Below are positions 1-9,525 of a stretch of DNA of 64,000 nucleotides, one piece after another; the stretch's first letter is position 1, and the number at the start of each line of letters is the position of its first letter. The position numbers were made by a program, and so were the translations under genes. The stretch is from Synechococcus sp. A18-25c. Lineage in GTDB: Bacteria; Cyanobacteriota; Cyanobacteriia; PCC-6307; Cyanobiaceae. The notes beneath the pieces are model-generated. The model worked only from the letters and a program-made list of their open reading frames with translations, did no database searches and had not been told where the DNA came from. The stretch covers positions 434,001-498,000 of the forward strand of contig NZ_CP047957.1 of assembly GCF_014280035.1 (NCBI RefSeq), written 5' to 3'.

Positions 1-1197
1 ACCAGCAATGAGATCGCCGGCGATGGTGATATTCCGCATCCCGCCATCGGCCGCGCACGCCGGATGCAGGTGGCCAGACCCGAGCTTCAACATCAGGTGA
101 TGATCGAAGCGGTGGAAAACCACATGCCTGAGGTCATCGTCATTGATGAAATCGGCACGGAACTGGAAGCCCAAGCAGCCCGCACCATCGCTGAGCGCGG
201 CGTGATGTTGGTGGCCACAGCCCATGGCAATGCGCTCGCCAATTTGATCAAGAACCCAACGCTTTGCGATTTGATCGGGGGAATTGAGTCCGTGACGCTT
301 GGTGATGAGGAGGCCCGGCGCCGTCGGACTCAGAAGACTGTGCTTGAGCGAGCCGCAGAGCCGACCTTCCCTCTGGCGGTGGAGATGCACAGTCGTGACC
401 GCTGGGCTGTGCATGAGGACGTGGGACGCACGGTGGATTTGCTGTTGCGTGGCCAGAATCCCAGGCCTCAGCAGCGTGAACTCCTTGAGAACGGCCAAGT
501 GCGCTTGGTGGTGTCTGATCCGTCCGAGCTCCGGCCGCCGCAGCGCCGTCCAGCCCTCGCTGTGGTTCCAATGCCCGACCCCAGGCAAGGTCGCAACAGC
601 ACCGGTCGCGCAGGTGAATCGCCTGCAGTTGAAGGTGCCGCTCAGCCAACGGCCCGCGACGCTGTTGCGACTGAGCCCCCAACCAAGATGGCCGCTGACC
701 TGCAGGTGCTCTGCTGTGGGCTCAGTCGACAGCGCCTCGAGGAAGCTGTGCGCTGCCATCGATGGCCCGTGCTGGCGGTGGACGATCTGGCCGATGCAGA
801 CGTGCTCCTCAGCGTCCGACAGGGGCTCGGTCGTCAGCCCGCCCTGCGGCGTCAGGCTCGAGAGGCCGGTGTGCCGATCTTGGTGATTAAGTCGGATTCG
901 CTCGCCCAGGTGGAACGGGCTCTGGAGCGTTTGCTCAGTCGTCGGCTCAGCGCCACCTCCGATCAAGATCCTGCATCCGCAGCCGCCTCATCGGATCACG
1001 GTGATGCCTTGGCGGCGCTTGAGGAATGCCGTCTGGCGGTTGAGCAGATTGTGATGCCGGAGGGACGACCTGTGGAGTTGCTCCCACGCAGCGAAGCCGT
1101 CTTGCAGATGCAGGCAGACCTGGTGTCTCGCTACAGCTTGAGCAGTGATGTTTATGGTCCTTCGGATCAGCGCAGGCTCAGGGTTTTTCCCCCCTGA
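1..1197 (+). CDS. Ycf45/SpoIIIAA-type ATPase with degenerate C-terminal R3H domain (5' partial)
   Basis: The reading frame is open from base 1, so the N-terminus and the Walker A region lie outside the window. Visible are a Walker B-like segment ([11 protein letters not shown]) and the following sensor-like region typical of the Ycf45 family of AAA-type ATPases, which resemble SpoIIIAA and secretion ATPases and are conserved in cyanobacteria and some plastids. The last 45 residues align with an R3H nucleic-acid-binding domain (LLPRSEAV, ending RRLRVFP), but the defining Arg-x3-His pair appears replaced by Leu and Ala (LQMQA). Role unknown; nucleic-acid binding is inferred from the family only. 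The gene is followed by tRNA-Gln. Confidence 0.85.
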   Translation, partial: TSNEIAGDGDIPHPAIGRARRMQVARPELQHQVMIEAVENHMPEVIVIDEIGTELEAQAARTIAERGVMLVATAHGNALANLIKNPTLCDLIGGIESVTLGDEEARRRRTQKTVLERAAEPTFPLAVEMHSRDRWAVHEDVGRTVDLLLRGQNPRPQQRELLENGQVRLVVSDPSELRPPQRRPALAVVPMPDPRQGRNSTGRAGESPAVEGAAQPTARDAVATEPPTKMAADLQVLCCGLSRQRLEEAVRCHRWPVLAVDDLADADVLLSVRQGLGRQPALRRQAREAGVPILVIKSDSLAQVERALERLLSRRLSATSDQDPASAAASSDHGDALAALEECRLAVEQIVMPEGRPVELLPRSEAVLQMQADLVSRYSLSSDVYGPSDQRRLRVFPP

Positions 1198-1302
1198 CTC
1201 TTCCGTTGTTGGCTACTGCGGATTGACGAAGGTCACTCTGCTGTGGGTAACTATTTGAACCCCGGTTTTGCGCTCCGCAGGGAGCCGCAAATCTGGAATC
1301 AA

Positions 1303-1374
1303 TGGGCCGTCGCCAAGTGGTAAGGCAGCGGGTTTTGGTCCCGCCATTCCTAGGTTCGAATCCTAGCGGCCCAG
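1303..1374 (+). tRNA. tRNA-Gln (anticodon TTG)
   Basis: A complete cloverleaf is readable. The 7-bp acceptor TGGGCCG pairs with CGGCCCA. The anticodon stem GCGGG/CCCGC encloses loop TTTTGGT with anticodon TTG. The T-arm contains GGTTCGAATCC. The 3' CCA is not encoded. A T-run follows directly and probably helps termination. Confidence 0.95.
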
Positions 1375-1390
1375 TTTTTTCTTTCTCACG

Positions 1391-2155
1391 GTGCTCTCTG
1401 CCGAACTCCTGGTCTTTGATTTTGACGGGGTGATTGTGGATGGCATGCAGGAATACTGGTGGAGTGCCAGGCGGGCGTTGTTGACGCTGCAGCCCCAAGC
1501 ATCCCTCCAGGAGAGCATTCCTGAGTCGTTCCGCCAGCTCAGGCCCTGGATCCATCAGGGCTGGGAGATGGTGCTGATGGCTGCACTGATCTCGGAAGCG
1601 GATGGGCCCCTGCAGCAACGCGGTGTGATGGCGTTCGTGGGTGATTACAACCGACAGTGCAAAGCCGCACTTGCTCGATTCGGCTGGGAGCCTTCATTGC
1701 TGCAAACAACCCTGGAAGTTGTGCGCGCCAATGCGGTTCGGGCTGATCGCGACGGCTGGCTTGCTCTGCATCAGCCGTATCCCAATGTTCCCGAGCGTTT
1801 GAAGGCCCTGGCTGAAGAGGGCATTGCTTGGTCCGTGCTCACCACGAAGGGAAAGGCGTTCACCGCGGAGCTACTGGCCGGAATGGGGCTCGTGCCTGCC
1901 CGTCTCGATGGTCATGAGTCGGGCCCGAAGCCTCAGGTGCTGTTGCGCCTGGCTGAGGAGTGGCATCTGCGCGGATTTGTGGAAGATCGTCGTCCCACCC
2001 TGGAGACCGTCCGTGCCACCGAAGGTCTGGAGGCGCTTCCGTGCTGGCTTGTCAGCTGGGGTTATCTGCAACCCACCGATTCTCAACAGCTTCCCAACGG
2101 CATTCGCCTGCTGAGCCGAGATTGCTTCGCGTCCCCCTTGGCGGAATGGCACTGA
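1391..2155 (+). CDS. HAD-superfamily hydrolase
   Basis: This 254-residue protein starts at GTG, 16 bases after tRNA-Gln. HAD motif I is VFDFDGVIVDG, with the nucleophile and acid/base Asp pair at about residues 10 and 12. A motif II Thr (SVLTTKG), a motif III Lys (SGPKP) and an acidic motif IV (VEDRR) are all present in order with a helical cap between I and II. This suits a soluble phosphatase of the phosphoglycolate-phosphatase type. The substrate cannot be told from sequence. It lies upstream of recA but is separated from it by about 150 bases with its own regulatory site. Confidence 0.85.
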   Translation: MLSAELLVFDFDGVIVDGMQEYWWSARRALLTLQPQASLQESIPESFRQLRPWIHQGWEMVLMAALISEADGPLQQRGVMAFVGDYNRQCKAALARFGWEPSLLQTTLEVVRANAVRADRDGWLALHQPYPNVPERLKALAEEGIAWSVLTTKGKAFTAELLAGMGLVPARLDGHESGPKPQVLLRLAEEWHLRGFVEDRRPTLETVRATEGLEALPCWLVSWGYLQPTDSQQLPNGIRLLSRDCFASPLAEWH

Positions 2156-2164
2156 TTCGATAAC

Positions 2165-2176
2165 GTACACCTGTAC
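2165..2176 (+). promoter_or_regulatory. Putative LexA (SOS) box upstream of recA
   Basis: The 12-bp sequence GTACACCTGTAC has perfect 5-bp inverted half-sites (GTACA/TGTAC) around CC. It matches the cyanobacterial LexA-type consensus GTAC-N3-D-GTWC described for marine cyanobacteria. It lies about 130 bases before the recA start, where an SOS operator is expected. Confidence 0.6.
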
Positions 2177-2307
2177 TACGTGAGACGGATGGCCTGATTC
2201 AGGGCACTGGATGGTTTGTCCGGTGTCTGATCTCACCGCGACGTCGGTTCCACCGCCGTCCTGATCAGCTGCTTGCGACGTCCTTCTGCTCTTTAACTGT
2301 CTAAGCC

Positions 2308-3447
2308 ATGCCTGCCGACGTGAAAACCTCCCAATCCTCCGGCGGAGATGTCCGCCCGGGTGAGCGCGATAAAGCGCTCAACCTTGTGCTCGGTCAGATC
2401 GAACGCAACTTCGGCAAGGGCTCAATCATGCGCCTTGGAGATGCCTCCAGGATGCGGGTTGAAACCATCTCCACCGGTGCCCTCACGCTTGATCTTGCCT
2501 TGGGTGGTGGGTATCCCAAAGGCCGTGTGGTCGAGGTGTATGGCCCCGAGAGCTCCGGTAAAACGACGCTCACTCTTCATGCCATCGCTGAGGTGCAGCG
2601 CAGGGGTGGTGTTGCGGCCTTCGTCGACGCCGAGCATGCGCTCGATCCGGTTTATGCAGCGTCGCTCGGCGTTGATATTGAAAATCTGCTGGTCTCGCAG
2701 CCTGACACCGGCGAGATGGCTCTGGAGATCGTTGATCAGCTCGTGCGTTCTGCTGCCGTCGACATCGTGGTGGTTGACTCCGTTGCGGCTCTCACGCCCC
2801 GGGCCGAGATTGAAGGAGAAATGGGTGATCTGGCGGTGGGCAGTCAGGCCCGCCTGATGAGCCAGGCGATGCGGAAGATCACCGGCAACATCGGTAAATC
2901 CGGTTGCACCGTGATCTTCCTCAACCAGTTGCGCCTGAAGATCGGTGTGACCTACGGCAACCCAGAGACCACCACCGGTGGCAACGCGCTCAAGTTCTAC
3001 GCCTCGGTACGTCTTGATATCCGCCGCATTCAGACGCTCAAGCGTGGAACAGAGGAATACGGCATCCGGGCCAAGGTGAAGGTGGCCAAAAACAAGGTGG
3101 CCCCGCCCTTCCGCATCGCAGAATTCGACATTCTCTTCGGCCGGGGGATCAGCACGCTTGGCTGTCTGCTCGACCTCGCTGAAGAAACCGGTGTCGTCAC
3201 CCGTAAAGGCGCCTGGTACAGCTATGAAGGCGACAACATTGGTCAGGGTCGTGACAACACGATCGGCTGGCTGGAGCAAAACCCTGAGGCCAAGGAGGCC
3301 ATTGAAGTGGTGGTGCGTCAGAAGTTGACGGAAGGCTCGGAAGTTACCTCCAACTCCATGCGACCACTGGCAGCGGCTGCGCGCTCTGCAGCATCCAAGC
3401 CTGCAGCCAAGTTAGACACTGCTCCGTCAGTCAAGGGTGCCGCCTAA
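2308..3447 (+). CDS. recA: RecA recombinase
   Basis: RecA catalyses homologous strand exchange and activates LexA cleavage. The 379-residue protein has the RecA hallmarks in order: Walker [10 protein letters not shown] (about residues 79-87), the catalytic Glu region (VDAEHALDP), Walker B ([12 protein letters not shown]), the L1/L2 loops, FLNQLR and the [10 protein letters not shown] segment. The C-terminal tail after about residue 340 is Ala/Ser/Lys-rich. Its stop codon directly abuts that of the convergent DUF1815 gene. The palindrome at 2165-2176 suggests LexA control. Confidence 0.98.
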   Translation: MPADVKTSQSSGGDVRPGERDKALNLVLGQIERNFGKGSIMRLGDASRMRVETISTGALTLDLALGGGYPKGRVVEVYGPESSGKTTLTLHAIAEVQRRGGVAAFVDAEHALDPVYAASLGVDIENLLVSQPDTGEMALEIVDQLVRSAAVDIVVVDSVAALTPRAEIEGEMGDLAVGSQARLMSQAMRKITGNIGKSGCTVIFLNQLRLKIGVTYGNPETTTGGNALKFYASVRLDIRRIQTLKRGTEEYGIRAKVKVAKNKVAPPFRIAEFDILFGRGISTLGCLLDLAEETGVVTRKGAWYSYEGDNIGQGRDNTIGWLEQNPEAKEAIEVVVRQKLTEGSEVTSNSMRPLAAAARSAASKPAAKLDTAPSVKGAA

Positions 3448-3798
3448 TCACCCTTGAAGGGACTCAGGGGAGCTGGTGGTTCGGCGGCTTCCCTGGAGAT
3501 TGCTGGCAATGCGTTGAAGTTCCTGAATGGCTTCTGCGCCTTCGAATTTCACCAGCTCTCGTCCATTGCGTGATTCAACCCAGCTGATGCCGAAATCGGA
3601 CACCAGGAATCGCACCATGTGTTGGTCGCCGAGCTCAGCCATGAACGAGGCGCCGCTCCCATTGCGGCCCTCACCGTCGTCGCAGACGTAACACGTTGCT
3701 GTGATTCCTTCTTTCTTCAGGCTGGAAGCCAAAGCCTGCAGGCTCATCACCAAGTCTTGAACGACCGAGCGGTACTGCTCGGATAGTCGGAGAAACAC
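3448..3798 (-). CDS. DUF1815 family protein
   Basis: This is a small cyanobacterial protein of unknown function. The conserved stretches FLRLSEQ, VQDLVMSLQALA, SASFMAEL-like, MVRFLVSDFGISW and KFEGAEAIQELQ match the DUF1815 family, which is about 100 residues long. The GTG at 3798 is chosen as start because the family begins at (M/V)FLRL; a further upstream start at 3819 would add seven atypical residues. The gene is convergent with recA with no spacer. Confidence 0.85.
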   Translation of the reverse strand: MFLRLSEQYRSVVQDLVMSLQALASSLKKEGITATCYVCDDGEGRNGSGASFMAELGDQHMVRFLVSDFGISWVESRNGRELVKFEGAEAIQELQRIASNLQGSRRTTSSPESLQG

Positions 3799-3873
3799 GG
3801 ACAGCGGCCCCCAGAGCAAACAAACTCTAAAGGTTTTCTTTTGATTTTCAGCGTTCAGTGGTGTTTGTCCGCT

Positions 3874-4116
3874 TCAGGGCATGTCAGCCAAAGTCCACCA
3901 GCCTGCAGCAGGACCGATAAAGCGCACCACGATCCAAAGCACCACCAGTGCACCAATGCCGATCCAGGCGCCTCGTGTGGTGATGTCGACGAACTGAGCG
4001 CCCTGGGCGCGGGTGAGGGGTAGCCAGGCGATAAAACGTTCGGCCTCCTTTGGGTCTGGTTTGCGTTGCCGCGGGGGGAGTCCTTGGCTTGCACGACGGC
4101 GGGCTTCACCCATCAC
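3874..4116 (-). CDS. DUF2839 family small membrane protein
   Basis: This 80-residue protein begins with the family signature MGEARRRASQGLPPR, followed by a hydrophilic linker and one transmembrane segment (about residues 50-72, GIGALVVLWIVVRFIG). The DUF2839 family is restricted to cyanobacteria and its function is unknown. The start may be the second Met. A basic N-terminus before a single helix predicts an inner or thylakoid membrane protein with the N-terminus in the cytoplasm. Confidence 0.8.
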   Translation of the reverse strand: MMGEARRRASQGLPPRQRKPDPKEAERFIAWLPLTRAQGAQFVDITTRGAWIGIGALVVLWIVVRFIGPAAGWWTLADMP

Positions 4117-4152
4117 ATGAGATCCATCTCAAGAGCAGCCTAGAAGTGATGC

Positions 4153-5604
4153 TTACTCCGGTCGCAATCTCTGCAACGGCTCCCAGGGTTCCATGGCACG
4201 CAAAACCTGTTCTCCCCAGCTGCGTCCACGAACACGTCCATCGAGCATGGCCAGCCGGCCACCGCTTTGCCGGAGCGGGGCAATGGCGGGTGTGAGTTTC
4301 GTCAAGGCTTCCGGGAGCAGCAGGGTCCTGAACCAGTCCTTGCCTTGACGCTTGAGCGACTCCACGCGAGCAGCTGTTAGTGGTTCTTCCAGGCTGGCAA
4401 TCGGAAGCATCGCAGCGATCAGTTGATCCGGGGCCGGAAGTTGTTGCTGATGGTCGAGCCACCAACTCCAGCGGCAGCAGATCACCCCATTCACTTCGGG
4501 TGCGGTGCTTTCCAGAGTGACTCGACTGCCGAACTCCGCCGCAAGTTCACTGCAAAGGCGCTGGCGCATACCTGGCGGGTCGAGCAGCACAACAGTGACA
4601 CCTGTGCGACCGAGGATTAAACGTCGACTTTGTTCCAGCAGGTGGCTGGAATAAATCTCTGTGTTGGGGAGTGGCTGACGTCTCGGCAAATAGAGCGGGA
4701 TCGGTTCAGCTCGCGGGGCGTCGCGAAGATCGATGTGCAGTGCATCGTCAGACGTTTCAGTGGAGTCGCCATGGCGGCGACAGCCTCCGTCTCCATGCAG
4801 CAATGTCCAGGGATGCGTGTTGAACATCCGCTCGAGAGATTGCAGCGGTTCCAGGGGTTGAAGATGCCAGCTCCACTGCAGAGTTTTTGCATTCCAGCTG
4901 GCCCAGCTGGCGCAGGACGACTGGTCAAGTGCCATCAGGTCGCACCAGGGTGCGGGCGTGGAACCCAACAACTGCAGGAGATCCCGCACCAGCGTCAGAG
5001 CGCTCTCAGGCATGACGACATCACGGTCTGCACCTGTTCCGCAGGAGACCACCTGGCGGGTGAGACGTTCGTGCAGTTCCAATAAGCCTTCCCTTGCTGC
5101 GGGAAAGGCTGTGCGCAATTGTTCCCAGTGCATGGAGTCGATCTGCATGGCCATGGCCAGGCGAAGTCGCGACGCCAGGGTTTCTGCCGCCGGGATGACC
5201 AGATGGTCTTCGGGCCTCAGCCTGCCGGCGCCATGCAGATTGACCAGCTGCTGCGGGGTCACCAGCCAGAGCTGATCTCCTGGCGGGGGAGCATCGTCGG
5301 TCCAGCAACTCATTCGGATGCCGCTCTCCATCAGTCGAGGGCGTTCAACCTGAAGCAATCGCTGTTGTTGCAGGGTGTCCAGCACCAACACCGTGTGACG
5401 GCTTTGCAGGGCCAGGGGCACCATCAAGGCCAGCCACCAACGATCGTTGCTGCCAGCTGATAGTTGGATCCGGGTTCGATCCCCGCGGCGCAGGCTGCGT
5501 CCCACCAGGCGGCTGAGCGTCAGCTCGTGTTCCCAGTGCCCTTCGCTCCCCCTGAGGAGGTGCTTCAGCTGCTGATGGGCCTGAACTTCCAGCATGCGCG
5601 CCAC
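4153..5604 (-). CDS. DinG-like helicase-related protein with eroded motifs
   Basis: This 483-residue protein has the layout of a DinG/DnaQ-type superfamily 2 helicase. The N-terminal part corresponds to the P-loop region, and the C-terminal part (LLPEALTKLTPAIAPLRQ..GGRLAMLDGRV) corresponds to helicase motif VI and its surroundings. The Walker A lysine is absent (SAGSNDRW where GxGTGKS is expected), and no DEAH box or GRLIR arginine finger is visible. It is probably no longer an ATP-driven helicase. It is divergent from tyrA, 92 bases away. A structural or regulatory relic is possible. Confidence 0.55.
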   Translation of the reverse strand: MARMLEVQAHQQLKHLLRGSEGHWEHELTLSRLVGRSLRRGDRTRIQLSAGSNDRWWLALMVPLALQSRHTVLVLDTLQQQRLLQVERPRLMESGIRMSCWTDDAPPPGDQLWLVTPQQLVNLHGAGRLRPEDHLVIPAAETLASRLRLAMAMQIDSMHWEQLRTAFPAAREGLLELHERLTRQVVSCGTGADRDVVMPESALTLVRDLLQLLGSTPAPWCDLMALDQSSCASWASWNAKTLQWSWHLQPLEPLQSLERMFNTHPWTLLHGDGGCRRHGDSTETSDDALHIDLRDAPRAEPIPLYLPRRQPLPNTEIYSSHLLEQSRRLILGRTGVTVVLLDPPGMRQRLCSELAAEFGSRVTLESTAPEVNGVICCRWSWWLDHQQQLPAPDQLIAAMLPIASLEEPLTAARVESLKRQGKDWFRTLLLPEALTKLTPAIAPLRQSGGRLAMLDGRVRGRSWGEQVLRAMEPWEPLQRLRPE

Positions 5605-5696
5605 CCTAAGAAGCGTTTACCTGCTGGTTGGTTCACGCTGAGCTGTTCCTTCACGGTTGACGGCCAAGCAACATGGATGGCTTGTGCAGGGTGGGC

Positions 5697-6599
5697 ATGA
5701 ACGACGGGCGGGTTCGATCACTGAACATCAGCCGTGTGGGTGTGGTCGGTCTTGGTTTGATCGGCGGTTCGATCGCCCTTGATTTGCGCGCTCTTGGTGT
5801 GCCTGTGCAGGGACTCGTTCATCGCGCCAGCACCGCCGAGAGGGCAATGGCAAGGGGTCTAGTTGATGCCGTCAGTTGCGATCCCGCCTGCCTACAAGGT
5901 TGTGATGTGGTGGTACTGGCGCTTCCCATGGAGGCTCTCTTGGACCCTCCGCAGTTGCTGGTGAAGGCGCTGCCGGACGCCGCCGCCGTGACCGATGTGG
6001 GGTCTGTGAAAGGCCCGGTGCTTCATGTCTGGAGAAATCGGCATCCCCGGTTTGTGGCGTCGCATCCGATGGCTGGAACCGCGGAGTCCGGTGTGGAATC
6101 CGGTTGCGCCGGGCTGTTTCGTGGACGTCCTTGGGTTGGAACCCCCGAGGCCGGCACGGATATGGATGCTGCGCAGCACATTCAGCGGCTGGCTGAGGCC
6201 CTTGGCGCGCATTGGATTCAGGCTGATCCGCTCATCCATGACCAGGCCGTTGCTCTGATTTCGCATCTGCCCGTGATGGTGAGTGCTGCTTTGTTGCGTG
6301 CTGTCGGCGAGGAACGAGACCCGCGCGTGCGGGAGCTCGCCAAGCAGTTGGCGTCCAGCGGCTTTGCGGACACCACCCGGGTGGGTGGCGGTAATCCCGC
6401 TCTGGGAACGGCCATGGCTTCACGCAACACTGACGCTTTGCTCAAGGCACTCGCGGCTTATCGCTGGAGTCTGGAACAGTTGGAGGAAGCGATCCTCAAC
6501 GGTCACTGGGCCCAGTTGGAGCAGGAACTCCAGAACACGCGAGCATTGCGACCGCAGTTCCTGAACGGTCCGTCGCCGTCCTCTAGTGCGTCAGGCTGA
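5697..6599 (+). CDS. tyrA: Prephenate/arogenate dehydrogenase
   Basis: This enzyme makes the NAD(P)-dependent oxidative decarboxylation step of tyrosine synthesis. The Rossmann motif [16 protein letters not shown] sits near the N-terminus. Further family blocks are [24 protein letters not shown], the active-site region [12 protein letters not shown] and a C-terminal all-alpha domain with [14 protein letters not shown] 5697 is used because the nucleotide-binding strand then begins near residue 14; ATG 5673 is an alternative. Its last 17 bases overlap the convergent CrtD-like gene. Confidence 0.93.
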   Translation: MNDGRVRSLNISRVGVVGLGLIGGSIALDLRALGVPVQGLVHRASTAERAMARGLVDAVSCDPACLQGCDVVVLALPMEALLDPPQLLVKALPDAAAVTDVGSVKGPVLHVWRNRHPRFVASHPMAGTAESGVESGCAGLFRGRPWVGTPEAGTDMDAAQHIQRLAEALGAHWIQADPLIHDQAVALISHLPVMVSAALLRAVGEERDPRVRELAKQLASSGFADTTRVGGGNPALGTAMASRNTDALLKALAAYRWSLEQLEEAILNGHWAQLEQELQNTRALRPQFLNGPSPSSSASG

Positions 6600-8097
6600 G
6601 TTCCCGTCCGCGCGCTGCCATCATCTGCCGGCAGGCCATCAGTGCGGACAGGCTCACGCCCGCGGTCCCCTCGCCAGGGTGAATGGAATCTCCGCACAGC
6701 CAGAGATTGGCCACCGGTGTTCGGCTGGCCAGGCCAAAGGGGCCGAAACGGTCAGGACTTTGCCCAAGGCCACCCACGATGCCCTGCGGTCGACCGGTCC
6801 ATCGGGCGAAGCCGCGGGGTGTGGCCAGTTCTTGATGCAGCCAGGCTTGATCGGGCAGATCAAGCGCTGCGTTGACCCCCTTTCGAATGGTGGCGAGCAG
6901 ATTCTGTTTACGGCTCTGATAGGCCTCCTCGTCCATGGTGTGCCATCCCTGCGGGGAGGTAAACACGCTGGCGATCACGGTGGCTCGACCTGCTGGGGCT
7001 CGGCCGTCACCGTCATGGCTCACGGAAAGAAACAGAGAACCAGGTGAGGCTTGATCGCGCTGCAGATGGCCTGGACAGTTTGAAGGCAGGTGTCGACGCT
7101 CCAGTGCTCCGTAAAAAACAATGGCGCCACTGGGTGCGTCGAGAGTCTCCAGGTGGCGTCGGTAGGTTTCCGGCATCAGGCCGGGGTCAGGTAAGAGAGC
7201 CGGCAGGCTCTGGGGAGGCAGGCTGCAGATCACATCGCTGGCGTGGAGGCTTGGCTTGGATCCATCCGGCAGGTCCACATGGACACTCCATCCGGGACCC
7301 TCTGGATGGCGTCGTAATCCCGTGACTCGATGGCGCAGCAGCACCTTGCCACCGTCGCGTTCGATGGCGCTTTGGAGGCTTTCGCTGAGACTCTGCATGG
7401 AACCCTGCAGGTGCCAGAGTCCCAGTGGGGCCTGACACATCTGCAGCACCGTGGCGCCGTAGAGCGCTGCCGTGCGGTCACAGGGCTGCTGGGAATAAAG
7501 GCGCAGCTGCAGGTCGAGAAAGCGGCGCAGCCGTTGGTTCTCGCCGCAACCTGTTAATCGCAAGAGGTCGCCCACCGTTAGCAGGCCGAGAGGGGCGCTG
7601 ATCAGATTCCCCAGCCGCAGCGCTGCGAGCGTTCGATTGAGATCCCAGCCGCTGCGTACGGGAAGCACAGGATCAGCGGCGGCGAACTGCCAGTTCTGCT
7701 GATGAATCCAGCTGCAAAGCTGCCAGAACCGTTCAGTGCCGGGGAACTGCGCTTCACGCTCCTGATGCCAGCGCTGAGGGTCGTGCCAGAGATGGATGGC
7801 CGCTGAGCCGTCGTTCAGGTCCACCACGCAACCTGGGTCGAGTCGCTTGGCTACTGGGGGGGTGATGTTCAGGTGGTGGAACAATCGAGCGTGGCTGCCA
7901 CCCGGTTCCAGTCCGGCCACCTGCGTGGCGCCGACATCGAAGGTGTAGGGCCCCCGTCGGAAGGTGCCCGCACATCCACCCAGCTGATGGTGGGACTCCA
8001 GCAAGGTGACTCCGATCCCCTCATGGGCAAGAAGGGCTGCGGCCGTGAGGCCGGCAATCCCCCCGCCGATCACGATCACATCCTGGCTGGCGTCCAT
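6583..8097 (-). CDS. crtD: FAD-dependent carotenoid desaturase/isomerase family protein, CrtD-like
   Basis: This 504-residue flavoprotein has an N-terminal dinucleotide-binding motif [18 protein letters not shown], then [15 protein letters not shown] and YTFDVGATQ. The C-terminal FAD signature is [25 protein letters not shown]. This is the carotenoid desaturase/isomerase family (CrtI, CrtH, CrtD, CrtO-like). Length and cyanobacterial type fit CrtD (C-3',4' desaturase), but CrtH-like isomerases are close and sequence reading alone does not settle the substrate. It probably acts at membranes. Confidence 0.75.
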   Translation of the reverse strand: MDASQDVIVIGGGIAGLTAAALLAHEGIGVTLLESHHQLGGCAGTFRRGPYTFDVGATQVAGLEPGGSHARLFHHLNITPPVAKRLDPGCVVDLNDGSAAIHLWHDPQRWHQEREAQFPGTERFWQLCSWIHQQNWQFAAADPVLPVRSGWDLNRTLAALRLGNLISAPLGLLTVGDLLRLTGCGENQRLRRFLDLQLRLYSQQPCDRTAALYGATVLQMCQAPLGLWHLQGSMQSLSESLQSAIERDGGKVLLRHRVTGLRRHPEGPGWSVHVDLPDGSKPSLHASDVICSLPPQSLPALLPDPGLMPETYRRHLETLDAPSGAIVFYGALERRHLPSNCPGHLQRDQASPGSLFLSVSHDGDGRAPAGRATVIASVFTSPQGWHTMDEEAYQSRKQNLLATIRKGVNAALDLPDQAWLHQELATPRGFARWTGRPQGIVGGLGQSPDRFGPFGLASRTPVANLWLCGDSIHPGEGTAGVSLSALMACRQMMAARGRELSLTH

Positions 8098-8161
8098 CCG
8101 CGGCAGCCTCCGTCATTGTTTTTGATCACGTCATGCTGGCAGCAGCGACCGATCAGCGTGG

Positions 8162-9043
8162 ATGCGGGACGAGCTGGAGCAGGCCCTCATGGCGGCAGGC
8201 GATCTGCTGGCCGGTCGGCAGATCATGGATCTCAGTCCTGTGGGTGGTGGAAGTGTCGGCACCAGTTGGCGCGTGATGCTCAGTGATGGCGAGGCACTGT
8301 TCGTCAAGCTGGCGCGGCCAGACCAGCTGATTGCTGAGCAGTCGGGATTGGCGGCGTTGCGGCAATGGGCCGATCCCAAGTTGATTGAAGTTCCTCAAGT
8401 GCTTGCTTGTCTGCGCTTGGGTTCACGCTCCGCCCTCGTGATGGCCTGGTGGCCTTCAGGGCGCGGTGATCAGTTTCAGCTTGGTCGTGGCTTGGCTCGA
8501 CTGCATCGCAGATCAGCCCAATCGAATCCCCGTCGCTTCGGCTGGGCTCAGGACGGTTTCATTGGCCTTGGGCCTCAACCGGGTGGCTGGTGTGAGTCCT
8601 GGGGAGAGGCCTTCACACAATTGCGTCTGCGCCCTCAGTTGGAATTGGCGCGTGATTGGGGTCTCGTTGAAACGGATTGGGAGTCGTTGCTTTCACCTGT
8701 GATGGATTGGTTGAACCGGCATGCGCCACAACCGTGCCTAGTGCATGGAGACCTCTGGGCCGGCAATGCAGCAGTCCTTGAAGACGGCCGTGGACTCTTG
8801 ATTGATCCAGCAAGTTGGTGGGCCGACCGTGAGGTCGATCTGGCCATGACACAACTGTTTGGTGGATTCACTCGTCGGTTTTGGGAGGGATATCAGCAGG
8901 AATGGCCTCTGGATGACGGGGCTGAGCAGCGGATTGAGGTGTTGAACCTCTACCACGTGCTGAATCACGCCAATCTGTTTGGTGGCGGGTACCAACAACA
9001 AAGCCGCAACATCCTCAAGGAGTTGCGGCGTGATTGGCTCTGA
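8162..9043 (+). CDS. Fructosamine kinase family protein
   Basis: The product (293 residues) matches bacterial fructosamine/ribulosamine kinases, which phosphorylate sugars attached to amines so that the adduct decays (deglycation). Visible are the glycine-rich Lys-binding part (GGGSVGTSWRV, then LFVKLA), FGWAQDGFIG, the catalytic loop LVHGDLWAGNA and the DFG-equivalent LIDPASWWADREVDLAMTQLFGGF. It is divergent from the CrtD-like gene with a 64-base spacer that must hold both promoters. Confidence 0.9.
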   Translation: MRDELEQALMAAGDLLAGRQIMDLSPVGGGSVGTSWRVMLSDGEALFVKLARPDQLIAEQSGLAALRQWADPKLIEVPQVLACLRLGSRSALVMAWWPSGRGDQFQLGRGLARLHRRSAQSNPRRFGWAQDGFIGLGPQPGGWCESWGEAFTQLRLRPQLELARDWGLVETDWESLLSPVMDWLNRHAPQPCLVHGDLWAGNAAVLEDGRGLLIDPASWWADREVDLAMTQLFGGFTRRFWEGYQQEWPLDDGAEQRIEVLNLYHVLNHANLFGGGYQQQSRNILKELRRDWL

Positions 9044-9045
9044 GC

Positions 9046-9060
9046 GAACGCGATGCGTTC
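9046..9060. terminator. Possible bidirectional terminator
   Basis: The sequence GAACGC-GAT-GCGTTC forms a 6-bp perfect hairpin between the stop codons of the convergent fructosamine kinase and CAAD genes. There is no clear T-run, so the call rests on position and symmetry. Confidence 0.35.
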
Positions 9061-9076
9061 TCATCAGCGCAGGGAT

Positions 9077-9436
9077 TCAGCCCAGATACTCTTGACGCAG
9101 GGATTGGATCCGGGTGACCAGAGCACTGCGCTTGTCGCTTGTGGTGAGGTTTTTCCAGCTCCACTGACCGACGACCACCACGCCGAGCAGCTCGAGTAGG
9201 CCGGGCACAACCGGAAGCAAATTGATGGTGTCAAGAATGCCTTTGATCAGGATCTGAGCAACGATCACCGCGGCAAAAATCCCGACAACTTTGCCGATGC
9301 GTCCAGCTTGACTCCAGTCGACTTTGTCAAGGGTTTCATTCACCTTGCCGAGAATGTCTTTGTAGCGTTCAGCAAAATCGACGGTGTCAGTGCTACCGGT
9401 GGTCTCGGTCGCCTGAGTGGTGGTTTCGTCGCTCAT
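9077..9436 (-). CDS. CAAD domain membrane protein
   Basis: This 119-residue protein has an acidic Thr-rich N-terminus, an amphipathic helix (about 22-45), two transmembrane segments (about 47-66 and 70-92, the second containing PVVPGLLELLGVVVVGQW) and a short helical C-terminus. It matches the CAAD domain (cyanobacterial aminoacyl-tRNA synthetase appended domain), which anchors some synthetases and, as a stand-alone thylakoid protein, resembles plastid CURT1 proteins that bend membranes. A role in thylakoid shape is inferred from this relation. Confidence 0.85.
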   Translation of the reverse strand: MSDETTTQATETTGSTDTVDFAERYKDILGKVNETLDKVDWSQAGRIGKVVGIFAAVIVAQILIKGILDTINLLPVVPGLLELLGVVVVGQWSWKNLTTSDKRSALVTRIQSLRQEYLG

Positions 9437-9525
9437 GACGCCTTGGCATGGATTTAATACTCCGAGACAATATCGGCAAGCTCAGTCGAATGCCATGGCA
9501 GCTCTGCATCGATGTGGAGTGTCTG

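Noticed and set aside
1178-1618. Minus-strand frame of 146 codons
   Set aside because: It runs antisense through tRNA-Gln and the start of the HAD gene; its sequence (GFEPRNGGTKT) is the usual antisense reading of a tRNA T-arm.
2422-3279. Minus-strand frame of 285 codons inside recA
   Set aside because: Antisense shadow caused by GC-rich codon use; recA on the plus strand is certain.
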